A stretch of DNA of 64,000 bases from Pseudomonadota bacterium (lineage in GTDB: Bacteria; Pseudomonadota; Gammaproteobacteria; Burkholderiales; Rhodocyclaceae). Below the pieces are notes generated by a model that was not told the DNA's origin, made no database searches, and saw only the letters and a program-made list of their open reading frames with translations. Position numbers and translations under genes: made by a program. Of the stretch, positions 8,761-17,093 are shown piece after piece (position 1 is the first letter of the stretch; each line of letters opens with the position of its first letter). The stretch covers positions 1 through 64,000 of the forward strand of contig JAFEFC010000021.1 in NCBI GenBank assembly GCA_018240785.1, given 5' to 3'.

Positions 8761-9873
8761 ATGAGCAGATTGTTTTCCCCGGTTTCGCTCGGCGGGCTCG
8801 CGCTCGCCAACCGCATCGTCATCGCGCCGATGTGCCAGTACTCGGCGACGAACGGAGAGGCCGGCGACTGGCACATGATCCACCTTGGGCAGCTCGCATT
8901 GTCCGGCGCCGGCCTGCTGATCATCGAGGCCACCGCGGTCAGCGAGGAGGGACGCATCTCGCCGGGCGACCTTGGCCTGTATTCCGACGGCTGCGAGGCG
9001 GCGCTGGGCCGCGTCATCGCTGCCCTGCGCAGGCATTCCGACATGCCGGTCGCCATCCAGCTCGGCCATGCCGGACGCAAGGCTTCGAGCGCCGCGCCGT
9101 GGGACGGCGGCGCGCTGATCGCGCCCGAGGCCGGCGGCTGGCTGCCGGTGGCGCCGTCGGCGATTGCGCATGCCTCCGGCGAGGCGCCGCCGCTGGCGCT
9201 CGATGCGGCGGGGCTGGCGCGCGTCCGTGATGCGTTCGTGGACGCCGCGCGCCGCGCCGATCGCATCGGCATCGATGCAATCGAGCTGCATGCCGCCCAC
9301 GGCTATCTGCTGCATCAGTTCCTGTCGCCGCTCGCCAACCAGCGCGGCGACGAATACGGCGGCGCCCTCGAGAACCGCATGCGCTTTCCGCTGGAAGTGT
9401 TCGAGGCCGTGCGCGCTGTCTTTCCGGCCGGCAAGCCGGTCGGCGTGCGCGTCTCCGCCACCGACTGGGTGGAGGGCGGCTGGGATCCCGAGCAGACCGC
9501 GATCTTCGCCCATGCGCTGGAGGCGCGCGGCTGCGACGTCCTGCATGTGTCGAGCGGCGGCGTATCGCCGAAGCAGCAGATCCCGATCGGACCCGGCTAC
9601 CAGGTTCACCTGGCGGCGCGCCTGCGCGGGCAGGTCAAGATGCCGGTGATCGCCGTCGGCCTGATCACCGAGCCCGAACAGGCCGAAACGATCATCGCCT
9701 CGGGACAGGCGGACCTGGTGGGGATTGCGCGCGCCATCCTGTTCGAGCCGCACTGGCCGTGGCGTGCGGCGGGCGAACTCGGTGCGCAGGTCAAGGCGCC
9801 GAGACAGTACTGGCGCTCGCAGCCGCGCGCGTACAAGTCCCTGTTCGGCGACGTCCGCATCGCGCAGCGCTGA
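8761..9873 (+). CDS. Old yellow enzyme family NADH:flavin oxidoreductase (YqjM/XenA type)
   Basis: 370 aa TIM-barrel FMN enzyme. Recognisable blocks are NRIVIAPMCQYSATNGEAGDWHMIHLGQLA (FMN-contacting Cys typical of the YqjM subgroup), AIQLGHAGRKAS, AIELHAAHGYLLHQFLSP, NQRGDEYGGALENR and LVGIARAILFEPHWPWRAA. The His-Ala-Ala-His motif binds the phenolate or carbonyl ligand. It reduces activated C=C bonds or nitro groups with NAD(P)H. I prefer the second ATG (8761) because GGAG lies 7 nt upstream; 8758 is equally in frame. It is a single cytoplasmic enzyme just before a two-component system; no functional link is obvious. Confidence 0.9.
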   Translation: MSRLFSPVSLGGLALANRIVIAPMCQYSATNGEAGDWHMIHLGQLALSGAGLLIIEATAVSEEGRISPGDLGLYSDGCEAALGRVIAALRRHSDMPVAIQLGHAGRKASSAAPWDGGALIAPEAGGWLPVAPSAIAHASGEAPPLALDAAGLARVRDAFVDAARRADRIGIDAIELHAAHGYLLHQFLSPLANQRGDEYGGALENRMRFPLEVFEAVRAVFPAGKPVGVRVSATDWVEGGWDPEQTAIFAHALEARGCDVLHVSSGGVSPKQQIPIGPGYQVHLAARLRGQVKMPVIAVGLITEPEQAETIIASGQADLVGIARAILFEPHWPWRAAGELGAQVKAPRQYWRSQPRAYKSLFGDVRIAQR

Positions 9874-9902
9874 GCGCGACGCGAGCATTTGCGGTCACGA
9901 CG

Positions 9903-10583
9903 ATGCGCATCCTGCTGGTTGAAGACGATGAGGCCTTGCGCTCCGGCCTTTGCGAGGCGCTGGAGAAGGCGCATTTCGCGGTCGACTCGCTGCCCGCGGC
10001 AGAACCCGCTGAGCATGCCCTGGTGCATGTCACCTACGATCTCGCGATCGTGGACATCGGGCTGCCCGGTATCGATGGCTTCGAGTTGATCCGCCGCGTG
10101 CGCCGGCGGGGGATCGAGGTGCCGGTGCTGGTGCTGACCGCGCGTGACAGCCTCGAGGACAGGGTGGTGGGCCTGGACCACGGCGCCGATGATTATCTGG
10201 TGAAGCCGTTCGAGATGCCCGAACTGCTGGCACGCATGCGCGCGCTGATCCGGCGCAGCCGTGCGAGCGCGGGGGCACGCCTGAGCCTGGGGCCGCTCGC
10301 GCTCGACCTCGGCAACCGCAGCGCGACGCTGAACGGCACGGCATTGGAGCTGACCGGGCGTGAATGGGGCGTGCTCGAACAACTGATGCTTGCCGCCCCC
10401 AAGCTGGTGACCAAGAAGAAGCTCGCCGACAGTTTGAGCCAGTGGGACAAGGAGATCACGTCCAATGCGGTCGAGATCTACGTGTCGCGTCTGCGGGCGA
10501 AACTGGCCGAAAGCCGGATCGCGATTCGCACCCTGCGTGGCATCGGCTACCGGATCGAGGAAGAGGATGTCGCGCCGGATTGA
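9903..10583 (+). CDS. OmpR/QseB-family response regulator of the cytochrome module
   Basis: 226 aa. The receiver domain (1-115) has the acidic pair EDD, phospho-acceptor Asp51 in AIVDIGLPG, Thr in LVLTARD and Lys in DYLVKPFE. The winged-helix output domain (~125-220) contains LTGREWGVLEQL, SNAVEIYVSRLRAKL and IRTLRGIGYRI. The start is ATG 9903, where the receiver begins. The gene overlaps the following histidine kinase by 17 nt, the usual arrangement of a cognate pair. The next genes encode a cytochrome b561, a porin-cytochrome fusion and a cytochrome c, so it may control their expression; that is inference from order. Confidence 0.92.
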   Translation: MRILLVEDDEALRSGLCEALEKAHFAVDSLPAAEPAEHALVHVTYDLAIVDIGLPGIDGFELIRRVRRRGIEVPVLVLTARDSLEDRVVGLDHGADDYLVKPFEMPELLARMRALIRRSRASAGARLSLGPLALDLGNRSATLNGTALELTGREWGVLEQLMLAAPKLVTKKKLADSLSQWDKEITSNAVEIYVSRLRAKLAESRIAIRTLRGIGYRIEEEDVAPD

Positions 10584-11973
10584 CCGCCTGTTTCCCGTCT
10601 CGCTGCATGGCCGCCTGCTCGTCTCGCTGGCGGTCTCCCTGTTCGCGTTGCTCGCCGTCAGCGTGGTCGCCGATTACCGTACCGCAGTGGGGCTTGCCAA
10701 CGAGGCCTACGACAAGGCGCTTGCCGGCACCGCGATCGCCCTGGCGTCACGGCTCGAACGCGATGCGGACGACCAGAAGATCGAGATCGACCTGCCACCC
10801 GCAGCCGAGGCCGTGCTGCGTTCGGACCCCGAGGACGTCGTCCTTTACGCGGTGGTCGATGGCTCGGGGCGGCTCGTGGCTGGCGACGCGGCGCTGGCGG
10901 CCTTGCCTTGTCCCGCTGCCATGCACAAGCCGAGTTTCATCGATGGCCACATCGGCCGCCAGACGCTGCGCCTGGCCTGCTACGCCTATTCGAGTCCGAT
11001 GCTTCACGCCACCGTGATGGTGGCCGAGACGACCCTGAAGCGCGAACGCTCGGCGCAAGGCATCCTGTCGGCCATCATCTGGCCCAATCTGCTGTTGATT
11101 GCCGCGACGCTGACGCTGGTCTTCGTCGTCGTGCGCTTCGCGCTGAGGCCACTGGATGCGCTGGGCGAGCGTATCGACGCGCGACCGGCCGATGACCTCA
11201 GCCCGATTCCCGACGCCGGCGTGCCGGCCGAGGCTCGATCGCTGGTCGCGGCACTCAACCGCCTGCTTGCCAATCTCGACGCCGCCGGTCGCGCGCAGCA
11301 GGTCTTCCTGTCCAACGCCGCCCACCAGTTGCGCACGCCCCTGGCCGGCATGTTGATGCAGCTCGAGCTTCTCGGTGCAGGCAAGCCGGACGAGGTGGAG
11401 GCCCGCGTCGATCGTCTGCGCAGTTCGGCGCAACGGTTGACACGGCTCACCAACCAGATGCTGGCGCTGGCGCGCTCCTCGCGCGAGGCGGCGTCGGCGG
11501 ACGGCGTCCAGCGCGCGCTGGACCTGTCGTCGCTGATCGAGGAACGCGCATCGGATTTTGCCGACATGGCCGTCGCGCGCGGCATCGAACTCGCCTTCGA
11601 GCCGGCCCGCGCGCGGGTGGTGGGATCTGACTGGATGTTGCGCGAACTCGTCGCAAATCTGATCGACAATGCGATCAAATACACGCCCAGCGGTGGCCAC
11701 GTCACACTGCGGTGCGGTGAAGAAGGCGATGGCCATCCATGGCTGGAAATCGAGGACGACGGTCCGGGAATCCCGCCAGGCGATCGCGCGCGCGTGTTCG
11801 AGCGTTTCCAGCGCCTCGCCGGTGCGGAGCTGGAAGGCAGCGGCCTCGGGCTCGCGATCGTGCGTGAGATCGCCGAGCGCCATCATGCGACGGTGGAACT
11901 GTCAGCGGGGCAGGCCGGCGTCGGCACGCGTATCCGGATCCGCTTCTCGGCCGCGGAGCGACCTGCCGGCTGA
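10567..11973 (+). CDS. Membrane sensor histidine kinase, QseC/TctE type
   Basis: 468 aa. TM1 is at ~16-37, a periplasmic sensor of ~130 residues spans ~38-170, and TM2 is at ~173-195. A HAMP-like linker follows. The HisKA domain has the H-box NAAHQLRTPLAG and the HATPase domain has NLIDNAIKYTPSGG, DDGPGIP and GSGLGLAIV. The sensor domain carries two cysteines (ALPCPAAM and RLACYAYS), uncommon and possibly redox- or metal-responsive. The upstream in-frame extension was rejected because it lies within the regulator gene. It phosphorylates the regulator encoded just upstream. Confidence 0.92.
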   Translation: MSRRIDRLFPVSLHGRLLVSLAVSLFALLAVSVVADYRTAVGLANEAYDKALAGTAIALASRLERDADDQKIEIDLPPAAEAVLRSDPEDVVLYAVVDGSGRLVAGDAALAALPCPAAMHKPSFIDGHIGRQTLRLACYAYSSPMLHATVMVAETTLKRERSAQGILSAIIWPNLLLIAATLTLVFVVVRFALRPLDALGERIDARPADDLSPIPDAGVPAEARSLVAALNRLLANLDAAGRAQQVFLSNAAHQLRTPLAGMLMQLELLGAGKPDEVEARVDRLRSSAQRLTRLTNQMLALARSSREAASADGVQRALDLSSLIEERASDFADMAVARGIELAFEPARARVVGSDWMLRELVANLIDNAIKYTPSGGHVTLRCGEEGDGHPWLEIEDDGPGIPPGDRARVFERFQRLAGAELEGSGLGLAIVREIAERHHATVELSAGQAGVGTRIRIRFSAAERPAG

Positions 11974-12051
11974 GGGCTGAGGACATTGTCAGGTTTCTGA
12001 AGGAAAGCCCGCGTTAGTCTCGGGGCCATTACAGATGACCGGACATGAACC

Positions 12052-12705
12052 GTGGCCCTTTCCTCGAACAAAGACCTTCCCCGCCCCGACTCAGCACCGC
12101 TGCCGCTCATGCGCAGGCCGGCGGCGATCATCGCGCTTCACTGGGCGACCGCGCTCGTGGGCGTTGCGGTCATCGCGCTGATCCTGGCGCATGAGCAGGC
12201 CGAGAGCAAGGCGCTGCGCGCCTGGTTGCTGGACGGGCACCGGGCCTTCGGCGCGATCGTCATCGCCTTGACCCTGGCGCGCATCGCCTATCGCGTGCGC
12301 CACCACCCGCTTGCGGAAAGCGCTGCCGCGTCCTTCGCGCACCGGGCGCTGATCGGACTGGTGCATCTGTCGCTCTACGGCCTGCTGCTCGCCGTGCCCA
12401 TGCTGGGGTTGGCGCTCACCAGCGCGCGCGGCCAGGCTGTGTCGTTGTTCGGCGTCGGCACGCTGCCGGCATTGATCGCACGCGACGTCGATCTTGGCGA
12501 CACCCTCGCCGACGTGCACGAATGGGCCGCCTGGTCCCTGCTCGCGGTGGTGGGCGTGCATGTGGCTGCCGCGCTGTGGCACCACTTCGTTCGCCGCGAT
12601 GCGGTGCTGCTGGCGATGCTCCCGGGGCGGGCGTCCGTCCGGGCAGGAGCACCCGACATGGTCCGTACCAACACCTCTCTTTCTTCAGAATCGAACCTGG
12701 CCTGA
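12052..12705 (+). CDS. Cytochrome b561 family protein
   Basis: 217 aa four-helix integral membrane di-heme cytochrome. Candidate heme-ligand histidines are IALHWATA in helix 1 (~28), LDGHRAFGAI in helix 2 (~63), LIGLVHLSLYG in helix 3 and LADVHEWAAW...VGVHVAAALWHHF in helix 4. The ending HHFVRRDAVLLAMLPG is characteristic of the family. These proteins exchange electrons between the quinone pool and periplasmic carriers. The start is given as GTG 12052; ATG 12109 (MRRPAAIIALHW) is a plausible shorter alternative. The stop overlaps the start of the downstream porin-cytochrome, so they are translationally coupled. Confidence 0.9.
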   Translation: MALSSNKDLPRPDSAPLPLMRRPAAIIALHWATALVGVAVIALILAHEQAESKALRAWLLDGHRAFGAIVIALTLARIAYRVRHHPLAESAAASFAHRALIGLVHLSLYGLLLAVPMLGLALTSARGQAVSLFGVGTLPALIARDVDLGDTLADVHEWAAWSLLAVVGVHVAAALWHHFVRRDAVLLAMLPGRASVRAGAPDMVRTNTSLSSESNLA

Positions 12706-14093
12706 TGATGAAAACCCGAATCTCCTCCTGCGGTCCTACCCCGCCGCGTCGCTCGCGCCGACGCAGCGTCCTGTTGCTGGGTGCTTCAGCCGCGCTCGCC
12801 GGTGGCATGCCGTCGGCCCATGCGGTGCCCAGCTTCGCACGGCAGACCGGACAGGACTGCGCTGCCTGCCACGTCGGTGCGTATGGCCCGCAACTGACGC
12901 CTTATGGCATGAAGTTCAAGATCGGCGGCTACACCGACACCGACGGCAAGGATGGCAAGGTGCCGCTGTCCGGCATGCTCGTCGCGGCCTTCACCCGCAC
13001 GGACAAGAGCCAGGCTGAACCGCCCGCGAACCATACCCACCGCAACGACAATCTGACGCTGGACGAAGCCTCGGTGTTTCTCGCCGGACGGCTGTCGGAC
13101 AAGCTCGGTGCCTTCGTGCAGGCGACCTACGATGGAGTGGAGCAGCGCAGCTCGCTCGACCATGCCGACATCCGCCTCGCGCACACGCTGGAGCTGGCGG
13201 GCAAGGAGGCGGTGCTGGGCCTGTCGGTGAACAACAACCCGGGCGTGCAGGATCCCTTCAACACCCTGCCGACCTGGGGCTTCCCGTATATCGGCTCGGC
13301 CGTGGGCTTCACCGGGGGCGACGCGGCCACGATGTTCAACGGTGGCCTGGAGCACCGGGTGCTCGGTGCATCCGCGTACGCCTTCATCGACAATTCGCTG
13401 TATGCGGAAGTGGGAACCTACCGCGCGCTCTCGCCCTCGGTGCAGAGCCGCACGGGGCAGGGGCGGGGCGACGACATGGGGCGTCTGGGTGGCGGCACGG
13501 CGTATTGGCGCCTGGCCTGGCTGCAGGACTGGAAGCGGCAGAATTTCTCCGCCGGATTGTTCGGTTTCAACACGGACATCCAGCCCGACCGCCTGTCCGG
13601 CGGGCCGACGAACCGCTATCGCGACCTTGGAATCGATGCTTCGTATCAGTTCCTCGGCACGCGCGAGCATGTCGGCACCGTCTACACCAGCTTCATCCGC
13701 GAACGCCAGACGCGCAACGATCTGTTTGCCGTTGGCGAGGCCGACAACCGCAAGGGCTCGCTGAACGAGTTCCGCATCAACGCCTCGTATTACTACAAGC
13801 AGACCTGGGGACTGACGGCTGGCCGCTTCGCCACCCGCGGAAACCGCGATGCCACCCTGTATGCCGATGGCTATGCCAATGGTTCGCCCGACACTTCCGG
13901 TACCGTGCTGCAGGCCGACTGGACGCCGTGGGGCAAGGAGGATTCGTGGGGTGCGCCTTGGGCCAACCTGCGCCTCGGCCTGCAATACACGATGTTCGAC
14001 AAGTTCAACGGCGCGCGACGCAACTACGACGGCAACGGCCGCGACGCGAAAGACAACAACACCTTGTTCATGTTCGCATGGACGTCGTTCTGA
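12705..14093 (+). CDS. Cyc2-like fused monoheme cytochrome c / outer-membrane barrel
   Basis: 462 aa. A basic N-region and hydrophobic signal peptide end at about residue 40 (SAHA-VPS). A single c-type heme site follows, with Cys52, Cys55 and His56 inside SFARQTGQDCAACHVGAY, and then PQLTPYGMKFKIGGYT. That block matches the N-terminal signature of the Cyc2 family of outer-membrane iron-oxidising cytochromes. The remaining ~390 residues alternate polar and hydrophobic residues like porin strands (ASVFLAGRLSDKLGAFVQATYD, LGIDASYQFLG, FRINASYYYKQTWGLTAGRF) and end in Phe (FAWTSF), as outer-membrane barrels do. It would carry electrons across the outer membrane; the donor or acceptor is unknown. 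ATG 12708 is an alternative start. Confidence 0.8.
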   Translation: MMKTRISSCGPTPPRRSRRRSVLLLGASAALAGGMPSAHAVPSFARQTGQDCAACHVGAYGPQLTPYGMKFKIGGYTDTDGKDGKVPLSGMLVAAFTRTDKSQAEPPANHTHRNDNLTLDEASVFLAGRLSDKLGAFVQATYDGVEQRSSLDHADIRLAHTLELAGKEAVLGLSVNNNPGVQDPFNTLPTWGFPYIGSAVGFTGGDAATMFNGGLEHRVLGASAYAFIDNSLYAEVGTYRALSPSVQSRTGQGRGDDMGRLGGGTAYWRLAWLQDWKRQNFSAGLFGFNTDIQPDRLSGGPTNRYRDLGIDASYQFLGTREHVGTVYTSFIRERQTRNDLFAVGEADNRKGSLNEFRINASYYYKQTWGLTAGRFATRGNRDATLYADGYANGSPDTSGTVLQADWTPWGKEDSWGAPWANLRLGLQYTMFDKFNGARRNYDGNGRDAKDNNTLFMFAWTSF

Positions 14094-14107
14094 GAGGACC
14101 CGCCGTG

Positions 14108-14503
14108 ATGGTTCGATGCATCTCTTCCTCCAGCCTGCGCGTCTTCATGGCGCTGTTGCTGATGCCGCTGGCATCCGGGATTCCATTGGCCCGTGCGGCC
14201 GATCTGCGCCACGGCGAGGATGTCTTTGCCCAGGAGTGCGCCGAGTGCCACAGCGTGCGCGAGGGCAAGAACAAGAAAGGCCCGTCGCTGTCGGCCGTCT
14301 CCGGGCGCAAGGCGGCGAGCATTGCCGATTTCGTGTATTCGGATGCGATGAGGCAGTCGGGCATCGTGTGGACCGCATCGGCGCTGGACGCCTACGTCGC
14401 AAATCCGCGCAAGGCGGTACCGGGCGGAAAGATGAAGTACGACGGTCTGGCCGATGCCCATGATCGCGAGGACCTGATCGCCTATCTTGGCAGCCTGAAG
14501 TAA
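14108..14503 (+). CDS. Periplasmic class I cytochrome c
   Basis: 131 aa. A signal peptide (residues ~1-31, LRVFMALLLMPLASGIPLARA) leads into a small single-heme cytochrome: CAECH heme-binding site, then KKGPSLSAVSGRKA, and a likely axial Met in PGGKMKYDG. It ends in a typical C-terminal helix (REDLIAYLGSLK). It resembles mitochondrial-type c2 cytochromes. A GAGAGG-type ribosome site is 10 nt before ATG 14108 (GTG 14105 is also possible). It starts 14 nt after the Cyc2-like gene, so it is the likely periplasmic shuttle between that protein and cytochrome b561. Confidence 0.9.
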   Translation: MVRCISSSSLRVFMALLLMPLASGIPLARAADLRHGEDVFAQECAECHSVREGKNKKGPSLSAVSGRKAASIADFVYSDAMRQSGIVWTASALDAYVANPRKAVPGGKMKYDGLADAHDREDLIAYLGSLK

Positions 14504-14516
14504 GACAGGTCCTTCA

Positions 14517-14578
14517 TCGCGGCCAGGGCCGCTCCCACGGCAGGCCGGTGCGCCAGCGTGGGAGCGGCCCTGGCCGCA
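14517..14578. repeat. REP-like palindromic pair, divergent copy 3
   Basis: Arms 14517-14538 and 14558-14578 are inverse complements with core GAGCGGCCCTGGCCGC. They share the GTGGGAGCGG...GGCCGC layout with the pairs at 1526 and 3603 but differ in the central bases. The pair lies between two convergent genes, where the hairpin could also stop transcription from both sides. Confidence 0.8.
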
Positions 14579-14609
14579 ATCGCGCGGGCATCCTGCCCGC
14601 CGCCTGAAT

Positions 14610-14948
14610 TCACCGGGCCGGCTTGGCCTCGGCCTGGCACTTCTTCATGAACGAGCTGCGGGCTGCCCCTGCCAGCGGCTTGCCATTCTTGTCGACGGCG
14701 CGCGCAGCACAGTCGGCGCCGCCATCGCCCTGGCACTTCTTCATGAACGAGGAGCGTGCCGCGCCGGCGAGCGGCTTGCCATTCTTGTCGACGGCGCGTG
14801 CCTCGCAGGACGAGTCGGCGGCAGGCGCCGCTGCCTTCGCCGCTGCGGTAGGTGTTGCCGGGGTAGCGGGGGTGGCCGGCGTCGCCTGGGCGAAAGCCAG
14901 GTTGCTGACGAACAGGCCGGTCAGGACTGCGGTGATCAGGCGTGACAT
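14610..14948 (-). CDS. PsiF-repeat periplasmic protein
   Basis: 112 aa. A signal peptide (1-20, ending NLAFA) is followed by an Ala/Thr/Pro-rich linker with repeated ATP triplets and two nearly identical PsiF repeats of ~30 residues, each containing C-ARAVDKNGKPLAGAARSS plus FMKKCQ. PsiF proteins are small secreted proteins first noted as phosphate-starvation-inducible in E. coli; their function is unknown. A strong AAGGAG ribosome site precedes the ATG. The two repeats are also almost identical at the DNA level, indicating a recent duplication or homogenisation. Confidence 0.88.
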   Translation of the reverse strand: MSRLITAVLTGLFVSNLAFAQATPATPATPATPTAAAKAAAPAADSSCEARAVDKNGKPLAGAARSSFMKKCQGDGGADCAARAVDKNGKPLAGAARSSFMKKCQAEAKPAR

Positions 14949-15040
14949 GGTGTGCTCCTTCGGAAGATTGCCCGCCTCGCGGCCACAAACGAGCTGCTTG
15001 CCGACGCGGCGGACGTTGGTGGATCTGGAACGCTCGAAAA

Positions 15041-15481
15041 CTAGGTTGTTTCGGTGAAGTGCAGATACGGCAGTGTATCCGGGCCGATGCGGATGCGTTG
15101 CACCTCGGTGAGCCCGTTCGTGCGCAGAAGCACGGTGTAGCTGCCGTGGCCAAGCGGGCCCACCATGCTTTCGCCGTGCAGGGAGAGCTGGAGCGCCTTG
15201 CGGCCTGCGGCGTCGAGCACGCGGAGGTCGGCCAGTCCCTGGCGGTCGTGCTGCATGACGGTGGACGCTGCGGGCAGGGCGAAGCGGTGCTGGTAGCCTC
15301 GCGGCGTGTCATCCGAGGCGTCGTCGGCGCGCTTGTCGTCGTCGCGGCTGCCGCGCTGCGACTGCCAGCCTTCCGCGTCGGCCAGGGCAGGGGTGGCCCC
15401 GAGCCCGATGGCGAAGGTGGCGGCTGCCAGTTGCAGGAAGCGCTTGATCGTTCTGGGCGGAATGCGGTGTCTGCCTCTCAT
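15041..15481 (-). CDS. Secreted hypothetical protein downstream of degP
   Basis: 146 aa. A Sec signal peptide (residues ~12-35, FLQLAAATFAIGLGATPALA) leads into a mature acidic and basic linker (RGSRDDDKRADDASDD). A ~90-residue domain rich in beta-strand pattern follows, with TVMQHDRQGLADLRVLDAAGRKALQLSLHGE. I chose the ATG at 15481 over 15493 because GGAG sits 6 nt before it. No family recognised. It lies 68 nt downstream of the DegP gene on the same strand and could be an envelope protein co-expressed with the protease. Confidence 0.65.
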   Translation of the reverse strand: MRGRHRIPPRTIKRFLQLAAATFAIGLGATPALADAEGWQSQRGSRDDDKRADDASDDTPRGYQHRFALPAASTVMQHDRQGLADLRVLDAAGRKALQLSLHGESMVGPLGHGSYTVLLRTNGLTEVQRIRIGPDTLPYLHFTETT

Positions 15482-15549
15482 GCCTGTCTCCATGATGCGC
15501 CGCCGCGGCCGCGGCGGCTTTGGTGCCGAAGGCCCCAGCTGGGTGGCAA

Positions 15550-17028
15550 TCAGCCGAGTTCGATGGGAACGAAGATGCGCGCGTCGTTACGCTGGATCAG
15601 CAGCGCCACGTGCTTGCCGGCGCCGGCGACCTGCCTGCGCAAGTCCTCGGCGTTGGTGACCGGCCTGCCGTTGACGGCGAGGATCACGTCGCCCTGCTCG
15701 ATGCCGGCGCGCGCGGCGGGCCCGCTCGAATCCAGCACCAGCAGTCCGCCGCGCGTTTCCACTTCCTGCTGTTCCTGAGGGTTCAGCGGGCGCACGGCGA
15801 CACCGAGCCGGCCGCGGTCGGGCGCACCCGATTCGGCGCTCGCCACCTGCGCCGGCTTCATCTCGCCGACGGTGACGGTAACCGAGCGCGCCTTGCCCTT
15901 GTGCCACACGTCCAGCGTCACTGCCTTGCCGGGCGGCACTGCGGCGACCCTGGACGGCAGCTCGGAGGAGGCGGCGACAGGCTGACCGTCGAACTTCAGG
16001 ATGACGTCACCCGCCTCCAGGCCCGCCTTGGCGGCCGGGCTGTCGGCCTCCACATTGCTCACCAGCGCGCCGCGCGCGGAGTCGAGACCGAAAGATTCGG
16101 CCAGCCCCTGATTGAGATCCTGGATGGCGACGCCGAGCCGGCCGCGCGTGACCTTGCCGTGCGCGAGCAACTGGTCCTTGACCTGCGCCGCGACGTTGAT
16201 CGGGATCGCGAAGGACAGGCCCTGGTAGCCGCCGGACTGGCTGTAGATCTGCGAGTTGATCCCGACCACTTCGCCCTTGAGGTTGAGCAGCGGTCCGCCG
16301 GAGTTGCCCGGATTGATGGCGACGTCGGTCTGGATGAAGGGAACATAGCCCTCGTCCGGCAGCGATCGCGACTTGGCCGACACGATGCCCGCGGTCACGC
16401 TGTTTTCGAAGCCGAACGGCGAGCCGATGGCGAGCACCCAGTCGCCCACCTTGGTCTGCGTGGGATCGCCGAGCGGCACGGTGGGCAGGTCGTGGGCGTC
16501 GATCTTGAGCACCGCCACGTCGGTCGGTTTGTCGGCACCGAGTACCTTGGCCTTGAACTCCCGCTTGTCGGTCAACTTCACCGTGACCTGGGTGGCGTCC
16601 TCGACCACATGGGCGTTGGTCAGGATGACGCCGTCGGCGCTGATGATGAAGCCCGACCCCAGGCCGCGCTTGACCTGTTCCCCCTGCGGTACCTGGAACT
16701 GCGGGCCGAAGCGGCGCAGGAAGTCGTAGAACGGATCGTTCGGATCGATGCGTCCGAAAGGCGACTGCATGCGCGCCCCCGTCTTGACGGTGCCTTCGAC
16801 GCTGATGTTCACCACCGCGGGGCCGTACCGTTCGACGATGCTCTGGAAGTTCGGCAGCGCCATCGCCGGTGCAGCGGCAGTGCCTGCCGCGGGTGCCGCG
16901 GCGGTGATGGCGGGCGCACCGGATTCGGCGTGCGCCGTGCTGGCGAGATGTGCGCCCCCGTACGCGCCGACGAAGATGCTGGCGACGGCGGTGGCGAGGA
17001 TGCTGATCTTGACGGTTGTGGCTTTCAT
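15550..17028 (-). CDS. DegP/MucD-type periplasmic serine protease (two-component-linked copy)
   Basis: 492 aa. A signal or anchor sequence at 1-34 is followed by an Ala/Pro linker, a trypsin-like domain and two PDZ domains (~275-365 and ~400-490). The catalytic triad is visible: His140 (LTNAHVV), Asp170 (TDVAVLKI) and Ser243 (GNSGGPL). This is an intact Do-family protease/chaperone for misfolded envelope proteins. It lies directly downstream of a sensor kinase and regulator and behind a CTTAA direct repeat. A second DegP-family gene sits in the sigma-E operon (48617-50041), so the two copies probably respond to different signals. Confidence 0.93.
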   Translation of the reverse strand: MKATTVKISILATAVASIFVGAYGGAHLASTAHAESGAPAITAAAPAAGTAAAPAMALPNFQSIVERYGPAVVNISVEGTVKTGARMQSPFGRIDPNDPFYDFLRRFGPQFQVPQGEQVKRGLGSGFIISADGVILTNAHVVEDATQVTVKLTDKREFKAKVLGADKPTDVAVLKIDAHDLPTVPLGDPTQTKVGDWVLAIGSPFGFENSVTAGIVSAKSRSLPDEGYVPFIQTDVAINPGNSGGPLLNLKGEVVGINSQIYSQSGGYQGLSFAIPINVAAQVKDQLLAHGKVTRGRLGVAIQDLNQGLAESFGLDSARGALVSNVEADSPAAKAGLEAGDVILKFDGQPVAASSELPSRVAAVPPGKAVTLDVWHKGKARSVTVTVGEMKPAQVASAESGAPDRGRLGVAVRPLNPQEQQEVETRGGLLVLDSSGPAARAGIEQGDVILAVNGRPVTNAEDLRRQVAGAGKHVALLIQRNDARIFVPIELG

Positions 17029-17093
17029 GTCTGCCTCCTTGTGCTCGAGCGGGTGGACTTCTCCCGCGACACTTGCAGACTAGAAGGAGGCGA

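Noticed and set aside
15499-15518. Perfect GC palindrome between degP and the secreted protein gene
   Set aside because: A short CCGCCGCGGCCGCGGCGG run with no T tract; likely compositional, so not called a terminator.
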